DNA of 10,280 nt from CAMYMG01 sp038259455. Its GTDB lineage: Bacteria > Pseudomonadota > Alphaproteobacteria > Rhizobiales > Rhizobiaceae. The notes under the pieces are model-generated. The model saw nothing but the letters and a program-made list of their open reading frames with translations. It was not told where the DNA came from and did not search any database. Shown piece by piece: positions 6,708 through 10,280 of this stretch. The DNA lies in contig JBBSOT010000165.1 of the NCBI GenBank assembly GCA_038259455.1, positions 1 to 10,280 on the forward strand. The letters run 5' to 3'. The position numbers and the translations under genes were made by a program. Position 1 is the stretch's first letter. Each line of letters opens with the position of its first letter.

Positions 6708-6730
6708 GGCTTTCCCTTTCTCTGCAAAAA

Positions 6731-6777
6731 ACATACAATCTGCATGTATCTCTCACTAACATACAGGCTGCATGTAT
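6731..6777. promoter_or_regulatory. Tandem operator-like repeats between the VOC and tetR genes
   Basis: Two direct copies of a 19-bp sequence, ACATACAATCTGCATGTAT (6731-6749) and ACATACAGGCTGCATGTAT (6759-6777), match at 17 of 19 bases and start 28 bp apart. Each is a dyad with ATACA/TGTAT arms around 7 bp, resembling the ACATACA/TGTATGT arms of AcrR-type operators. The second covers the tetR start codon. Binding by the adjacent TetR protein is inference; no confident -10/-35 pair could be assigned for either gene. Confidence 0.75.
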
Positions 6778-7372
6778 GCAACCAAAACCGCCACGGCAAA
6801 CCAATAGCGACCGGACCGCAGCGACGCGCGCAGATTTACTCGCGGCTGCCCGTAAACTGTTCACCGAGAAATCCTACGCCGACACGGGCACGCCCGAGAT
6901 CGTCATGGCTGCCGGCGTGACGCGCGGCGCGCTCTACCATCATTTCGCTGACAAGCAGGCCTTGTTCCGGGCGGTGGTTGAACGCGAAGCAAAAGCGGTG
7001 GCCGATGAGATCGAGCGTGCCTCGCCTCCGGCTCTGTTTCCCCGCGAAGCGCTGATCGCCGGCTCACATGCCTATCTTGAGGCGATGCGCCGGCCCGGCC
7101 GGACGCGGCTGCTGTTGCTCGATGGGCCTGCGGTGCTTGGACGCGCCGTCATGGACGAGATCGATGCAAGGCACGGCAACCGCACTTTGCGCGAGGGGTT
7201 GCTGGCCGCCATAAGCGCCGGCAATCTCAAACCCTTGCCGGTTGACGTGCTGACGGCCCTTCTCGCCGCAGCCTTCGACCGCGCTGCTCTGGCCATCGAC
7301 GCTGGCGCGCCGGAGGAGGAGTACCGCACCGTTCTGGTGGCATTGATCGATGGGGTGACGTCGCCGAGATGA
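6776..7372 (+). CDS. TetR/AcrR-family transcriptional regulator
   Basis: A 198-aa regulator. The N-terminal DNA-binding domain is classic: helix 1 in TRADLLAAARKLFTEKSYADT (17-37) and the helix-turn-helix at 38-57, ending ALYHHFADKQALFRAVV. The C-terminal ligand domain (about 75-198) is divergent, as usual, so the inducer cannot be deduced. It is probably an autorepressor that also controls the divergent VOC gene through the two 19-bp sites. ATG at 6776 lies inside the second site and has no clear Shine-Dalgarno, so translation may be weak or start on a very short leader. The next start candidates would cut into the helix-turn-helix domain. The stop is followed after about 30 nt by a rhizobial repeat element with a large hairpin. 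Confidence 0.9.
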   Translation: MQPKPPRQTNSDRTAATRADLLAAARKLFTEKSYADTGTPEIVMAAGVTRGALYHHFADKQALFRAVVEREAKAVADEIERASPPALFPREALIAGSHAYLEAMRRPGRTRLLLLDGPAVLGRAVMDEIDARHGNRTLREGLLAAISAGNLKPLPVDVLTALLAAAFDRAALAIDAGAPEEEYRTVLVALIDGVTSPR

Positions 7373-7404
7373 ACCGGAGGCAGATTCTGAGACGTCCCAA
7401 GGCG

Positions 7405-7501
7405 CGTCGCGTCGAAACGGATTCAGGCGGTGCGCTTTAAGTCTGCGTTTTTATGCATGTCGTTATCCCAAAACCGCTGCACACTTTTGGGCGACATGCA
7501 T
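7405..7501. repeat. Rhizobial interspersed palindromic element
   Basis: A gene-free stretch with a large hairpin at its right end. The outer stem is ATGCATGTCG (7453-7462) with CGACATGCAT (7492-7501). A 4-nt bulge TTAT precedes an inner stem CCCAAAA (7467-7473) with TTTTGGG (7485-7491), around an 11-nt loop. The left flank (GTCGAAACGGATTC, then TGCGCTTTAA) and the hairpin together match an intergenic element I recall as very frequent in Mesorhizobium and Rhizobium genomes. The left boundary is approximate. It sits between convergent genes and its last base is the final base of the hlyU-like stop codon, so it may serve as a bidirectional terminator. Confidence 0.8.
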
Positions 7502-7794
7502 CAGTCTCCGAAAATCCGCTCACCCTGTTCGTCGACGATCTGCACGCCCTTCTTGATCGCCACGTCTGCAGCGTCATCCATCCCGGAGAAGCGGTCGGCA
7601 CGAATGAATTTGTGCTCTTTCACCACGCCGTCGATCTCTTTCGAGACGACACCGCAGGTCTGGTACTGGCCGTCATTCTTGAAGGGCGTGGCAGCGATCG
7701 TGAAGCCCTTGTGTTGGATCTGCCTGGCGGGCTTTGCCGAAACCGTCTCGGCGCCACCGTCACCGCCGCCGAAAAGTCGCTTTAGAAAAGACAT
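7501..7794 (-). CDS. HlyU-domain small protein
   Basis: A 97-aa protein, MSFLKRLFGGG then GFTIAATPFKNDGQYQTCGVVSK and HKFIRADRFSGMDDAADVAI, ending QIVDEQGERIFGD. This matches the short HlyU family common in alphaproteobacteria, which databases label a transcriptional activator. I see no helix-turn-helix, and it does not resemble the ArsR-type HlyU of Vibrio, so the regulatory role is doubtful. The compact beta-rich fold and Gly-rich N-terminus are typical of the family. ATG at 7794 has GAGCGAG upstream. A second ATG, two codons earlier at 7800, has no room for that site. It lies 110 nt downstream of yjbQ and may be the last gene of that run or have its own promoter; the gap holds a 12-bp palindrome (GCCGGATCCGGC, 7868-7879) but no clear promoter. 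Confidence 0.8.
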   Translation of the reverse strand: MSFLKRLFGGGDGGAETVSAKPARQIQHKGFTIAATPFKNDGQYQTCGVVSKEIDGVVKEHKFIRADRFSGMDDAADVAIKKGVQIVDEQGERIFGD

Positions 7795-7904
7795 CGTCAT
7801 CTCGCTCTGTTTGGCCGGGCAGGCTACCCGGTTCACCCGCATCCGTCGAGATGCGCGGCAGGCCAATGCCGGATCCGGCTCCTGTATCTCGCGCCTGCGC
7901 CCCC

Positions 7905-8333
7905 TCACCCTTCGCTGAGATGAAGCACGATTTCGCGGCGGTGTGGCGCATCGCGGTGCTCGAAGAGATAGATGCCCTGCCATGTGCCAAGCGCCATCCT
8001 CCCGTCGGTCACCGGTATCGACAGCGAAACGGCATTGAGAGCGGCCTTGATGTGGGCCGGCATGTCGTCGGGCCCCTCCGCGGTATGCACGACCCACTGC
8101 ATCGATGGATCGCTGGACGGCGGCACGAGCCGCCGGAAGAACTGGTCAAGGTCGCGGCGCACGTCGGGGTCGGCATTCTCCTGAATGACCAGTGAGCAGG
8201 ATGTGTGGCGCACAAAGACGGTCAGCAAGCCGATATCGACGCCGCAGTCGTCGACAAACGACGTCACACCGTCCGTAAACTCGTAGAGACCCTGTCCGTT
8301 GGTCGCGATGACAAGCCGGTGCTGCCTGGTCAT
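7905..8333 (-). CDS. yjbQ: YjbQ family protein (UPF0047)
   Basis: A 142-aa cytoplasmic protein covering the whole family length (about 135-142 aa). Conserved blocks are visible: FVRHTSCSLVIQENADPDV (40-58), the WVVHTAEGPDDMPAHIKAAL region (80-99) with histidines at 83 and 94, and GTWQGIYLFEHRD (116-128). Family members rescue thiamine-phosphate synthase mutants when overproduced, hence the label secondary thiamine-phosphate synthase, but the native reaction is not settled. The conserved His/Glu residues suggest a metal site. Its ATG shares one base with the stop of the upstream LysE-type gene (TGATG at 8331-8335), so the two are very likely translationally coupled. Confidence 0.92.
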   Translation of the reverse strand: MTRQHRLVIATNGQGLYEFTDGVTSFVDDCGVDIGLLTVFVRHTSCSLVIQENADPDVRRDLDQFFRRLVPPSSDPSMQWVVHTAEGPDDMPAHIKAALNAVSLSIPVTDGRMALGTWQGIYLFEHRDAPHRREIVLHLSEG

Positions 8334-8944
8334 CAGCGCTCGGTTAGCGCGAGCCGCGCGCCCAGTATCACGAAGGCCGCGGCGAAACTGCGCCGCATCC
8401 AGGCCATGACGGACGGGCTGCCCACGACCCTGTCGCGCATCAAGGCGGCAAACACGCCGTAAACCGCGAAGACGATGAAGGTGGCGGCCATGAACACGCC
8501 CGAGAGTTCCAGCATTCGCGCCAGCGGGCTTGGATCAGCAGGCGAGATGAACTGCGGCAGGGAGGCGACGAAGAAGATCGACAGCTTCGGGTTGAGAATG
8601 TTGATGAGGACGCCGTCGATGACGATCTTGAGCGACGAGCGCTGATCGGCGCCGGCTTCCACCTTGAGCGCGCCGTTGGCCCGCAGTGACTGCCAGGCCA
8701 TGTAGAGCAGGTAGGCAACACCGGCATACTTCACGATCTCGAAGGCCAGAGCGCTCGCGTGCAGCAGCGCGGCAATGCCGGTCAGCGCGGCGATCAGGTG
8801 CGGCACGATGCCAAGCGTACAGGCAAAGGCGGCGAGAAGGCTGGCGCGCGTGCCACGCGACAGACCGGCGGCCAGCGTATAGACGACGCCGGTCCCGGGC
8901 GAGGCGACGATGACCAGCGTGGTCAGGAAGAATTCGATGCTCAT
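8333..8944 (-). CDS. LysE/RhtB-family amino-acid or metabolite exporter
   Basis: A 203-aa inner-membrane protein starting MSIEFFLTTLVIVASPGTGV, where the PGTGV block after the first helix is the family hallmark. Several further hydrophobic segments follow (about 38-60, 65-83, 110-135, 145-170, 180-200), and the conserved GVLINILNPKLSIFF motif sits in the middle. Length is normal (about 200-210 aa). The family exports amino acids, homoserine lactones or similar small metabolites; the substrate cannot be predicted. ATG at 8944 follows a weak AAGG only one base away, so translation initiation may be inefficient. A longer frame reaches 9052 but adds non-hydrophobic, family-unlike sequence and overlaps the DCC gene. 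It lies 46 nt after the DCC-family gene and overlaps yjbQ by one base. Confidence 0.9.
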   Translation of the reverse strand: MSIEFFLTTLVIVASPGTGVVYTLAAGLSRGTRASLLAAFACTLGIVPHLIAALTGIAALLHASALAFEIVKYAGVAYLLYMAWQSLRANGALKVEAGADQRSSLKIVIDGVLINILNPKLSIFFVASLPQFISPADPSPLARMLELSGVFMAATFIVFAVYGVFAALMRDRVVGSPSVMAWMRRSFAAAFVILGARLALTER

Positions 8945-8990
8945 GCCTTGAGCAATCCATCCGGCGCGCGCTGCTGTCAAGCGCCAGGGA

Positions 8991-9377
8991 TTACCACCTG
9001 CCCTTGCGCCGGTTCCATGCAAACAGCAGGTCTGCAAAGCGGTCATAGGCAAAGCGCGTCAGCGGCAGGGTCAGCCTGTTGCCGAACAGCGCCGCAAGCC
9101 AGCCTTCGCCCGGCGTTGCCCGCCAGATGGCCACGGCAACGTCTGCGCCCACCAGCAGCTTTCCGTCGCCGTCGGTGGCATGCAGCCGGCGCCTGACGTC
9201 GTCCAGCGAGGCGTCGTGGGCTGCCAGCGCGTCGGGATGCTGGTTGATGTCGCGGAATGCGATGCGTCCGGCCTTGACCGCTTCGACAAGCCGCTTCTTC
9301 TGATGCGTTATGCCGGCATCGCAGACCGGGCAGCGCGTGTTGTACCAGACAGTCAACACGGGAACGTTCAAAGCCAT
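8991..9377 (-). CDS. DCC-family (DUF393) thiol-disulfide oxidoreductase-like protein
   Basis: A 128-aa protein with the motif WYNTRCPVCDAGI (11-23), that is a CPVC redox pair (C16, C19) after the first strand, as in thioredoxin-like DCC proteins. A basic helix (HQKKRLVEAVKAG) and the IAFRDINQHP strand follow. The acidic residue of the family's usual DGxCxxC is replaced by Asn (YN-TRCPVC), a variant I recall from other DUF393 proteins. No partner or substrate is known. The start at 9377 follows a purine-rich GGCAGGCGAG; a much longer frame to 9764 lacks homology-like content. It leads the run DCC, LysE, YjbQ. A C-terminal hydrophobic/aromatic stretch (LTRFAYDRFADLLFAWN) is typical. Confidence 0.85.
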   Translation of the reverse strand: MALNVPVLTVWYNTRCPVCDAGITHQKKRLVEAVKAGRIAFRDINQHPDALAAHDASLDDVRRRLHATDGDGKLLVGADVAVAIWRATPGEGWLAALFGNRLTLPLTRFAYDRFADLLFAWNRRKGRW

Positions 9378-9472
9378 CTCGCCTGCCTCGCCCAATAATC
9401 GAGCCTTGCAGGACACGACCGGGCGATCAAGCCATTTCGTGGCACACCCGGACCTGCCGGTGCCGATCCGAG

Positions 9473-9706
9473 CTACTTCGCCGTAACCAGTATCGCCGCC
9501 AGCTTGGCCAGGGCCACGAGGAAGGGTGCCGCGTGCATGAGGAAGTCGAAGATGTCGAGAGGGCGCACCAGCGTGCCCGTGCCAAGCATTTTGAGCTTTT
9601 CCCAGATATGCGGCTCCGGCACGAAGGGCGCGAGGCCGAGTGTCAGGCAGGCGATGATGACCCAGCTCCACGGGAGCTGGATGAGATACTGGGCGAGTTG
9701 CTGCAT
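9473..9706 (-). CDS. Small two-helix membrane protein (often labelled 'RND transporter')
   Basis: A 77-aa protein with two hydrophobic segments, WSWVIIACLTLGLAPF (13-28) and FLMHAAPFLVALAKLAAILV (55-74). They are joined by a conserved-looking linker with VPEPHIWEKLKML and RPLDIFD. I recall near-identical small proteins in many proteobacteria that are automatically labelled 'RND transporter'; at this size it cannot be an RND pump. ATG at 9706 has GGAGG 11 nt upstream, a slightly long spacing. The longer frame to 9874 would run into the rpoD terminator. It lies 95 nt upstream of the DCC gene on the same strand and could share its transcript. Confidence 0.78.
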   Translation of the reverse strand: MQQLAQYLIQLPWSWVIIACLTLGLAPFVPEPHIWEKLKMLGTGTLVRPLDIFDFLMHAAPFLVALAKLAAILVTAK

Positions 9707-9850
9707 GGGATATCGAGCCTCCGGATTGTCGTGGCCGCCGGCAGGTCTCGGCGGGTCCAGACACATGTCATGCAGCCGGCCGGGAGTTACCAGCGCGAAA
9801 CATGCAAACGAGTGCATATGTCGCGGCGAAACCTCTTGCCGCACATGCAA

Positions 9851-9884
9851 AAGCCCGGGCCTGGCTTCCGCCACGCCCGGGCTT
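9851..9884 (-). terminator. Intrinsic terminator of rpoD
   Basis: A perfect 10-bp GC-rich stem, AAGCCCGGGC (9851-9860) with GCCCGGGCTT (9875-9884), surrounds a 14-nt loop. On the minus strand it is followed by further T residues (CTTTTG), starting 25 nt after the rpoD stop. A second, imperfect hairpin (about 9814-9848) lies just downstream. Confidence 0.88.
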
Positions 9885-9909
9885 GCTTCTTTCCCGCAAG
9901 GGGTTGGCG

Positions 9910-10280
9910 CTAGCTGTCGAGAAAGCTCCGGAGCTTGCGCGACCGGCTCGGATGCTTGAGCTTCCTCAGCGCCTTGGCTTCGATCTGGCGAATGCGTTCG
10001 CGCGTAACCGAGAATTGCTGGCCGACCTCTTCAAGCGTGTGGTCGGTGTTCATGCCGATGCCGAAGCGCATGCGCAGGACGCGCTCTTCGCGCGGCGTCA
10101 GCGAGGCGAGAACCCGCGTCGTGGTCTCGCGCAGGTTCGCCTGGATCGCCGCGTCGATCGGCAGGATCGCCATCTTGTCCTCGATGAAATCGCCGAGATG
10201 GCTGTCCTCCTCGTCGCCGACCGGCGTTTCGAGCGAGATCGGCTCCTTGGCGATCTTCAAAACCTTGCGCACCTTTTCCA
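9910..10280 (-). CDS. rpoD: Housekeeping sigma factor RpoD (sigma-70), C-terminal part only
   Basis: Only the last 123 or so residues are in the window; the frame continues past base 10280 with EKVRKVLK. The visible part is the end of region 3 (KIAKEPISLETPVGDEEDSH, then LGDFIED) and all of region 4. The latter includes LTPREERVLRMRFGIGMNTD and the -35-recognition helix-turn-helix EEVGQQFSVTRERIRQIEAKALRKL, ending RSFLDS. This is nearly identical to the canonical sigma-70 C-terminus and identifies the primary sigma factor rather than an alternative one. The variable stretch DKMAILPIDAAIQANLRETT fits alphaproteobacterial RpoD as I know it. It is followed by a strong intrinsic terminator. Confidence 0.97.
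   Translation of the reverse strand, partial: EKVRKVLKIAKEPISLETPVGDEEDSHLGDFIEDKMAILPIDAAIQANLRETTTRVLASLTPREERVLRMRFGIGMNTDHTLEEVGQQFSVTRERIRQIEAKALRKLKHPSRSRKLRSFLDS

Noticed and set aside
7795..8097. N-terminal extension of the HlyU-domain frame to 198 residues
   Set aside because: The added residues are Arg-rich antisense-like sequence overlapping yjbQ in another frame; the family is about 95-100 aa and starts at MSFLKRLFGGG.
9378..9764. Extension of the DCC protein to 257 residues
   Set aside because: The extension overlaps the small membrane protein gene in another frame and has no domain-like content; the DUF393 domain starts at the ATG at 9377.
1..10280. Search for CRISPR arrays, tRNA/rRNA genes, insertion sequences, toxin-antitoxin or defence cassettes
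   Set aside because: No regularly spaced repeats, tRNA-like cloverleaf, transposase motif or terminal inverted repeats were seen; all larger frames are accounted for by ordinary gene families.

Overview
The window looks like chromosomal DNA from an alphaproteobacterium of the order Hyphomicrobiales (Rhizobiales), most likely Mesorhizobium or a close relative. This is an inference from several things: the high-GC codon use, the alphaproteobacterial C-terminus of RpoD at the right edge, an Ala/Pro-rich LysM protein divergent from a LOG-family gene, and one copy of a palindromic intergenic element that I recall as abundant in rhizobial genomes. No taxonomic search was possible.

Layout, left to right. 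(1) A partial antibiotic-biosynthesis-monooxygenase (ABM) domain gene on the minus strand runs off the left edge. Its promoter carries a perfect SoxR box in a 19-bp-spaced promoter. (2) An Atm1-type ABC exporter (minus) follows directly after a Cys-rich ArsR/SmtB regulator gene (minus). The regulator has a near-perfect 25-bp palindrome across its promoter and start codon. (3) A large envelope protein (minus) has an N-terminal membrane anchor, two Ig-like segments, a long Ala/Pro linker and a C-terminal LysM domain. (4) Divergent from it on the plus strand are a LOG-family nucleotide phosphoribohydrolase-like gene and a membrane-anchored SRPBCC protein. (5) A VOC-fold protein (minus) and a TetR/AcrR regulator (plus) are divergent, with two copies of a 19-bp operator-like sequence between them. 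(6) A rhizobial palindromic repeat lies between the convergent tetR and hlyU-like genes. (7) A minus-strand run holds, in transcription order, a DCC-family thiol-disulfide oxidoreductase-like protein, a LysE-family exporter, YjbQ and a small HlyU-domain protein. A 77-aa two-helix membrane protein lies upstream. (8) The 3' end of rpoD (minus) ends with a strong intrinsic terminator.

Most genes are ordinary accessory or housekeeping genes. I see no phage, transposon, CRISPR, toxin-antitoxin or defence cassette, and no clear evidence of a wholly new system. The most informative content is regulatory: three separate stress or ligand-response modules (SoxR box to monooxygenase, ArsR to Atm1 exporter, TetR to VOC protein), each with its operator visible in the DNA. 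Redox-cycling compounds, thiophilic metals or glutathione conjugates, and small organic electrophiles are plausible inputs, but that functional reading is inference.
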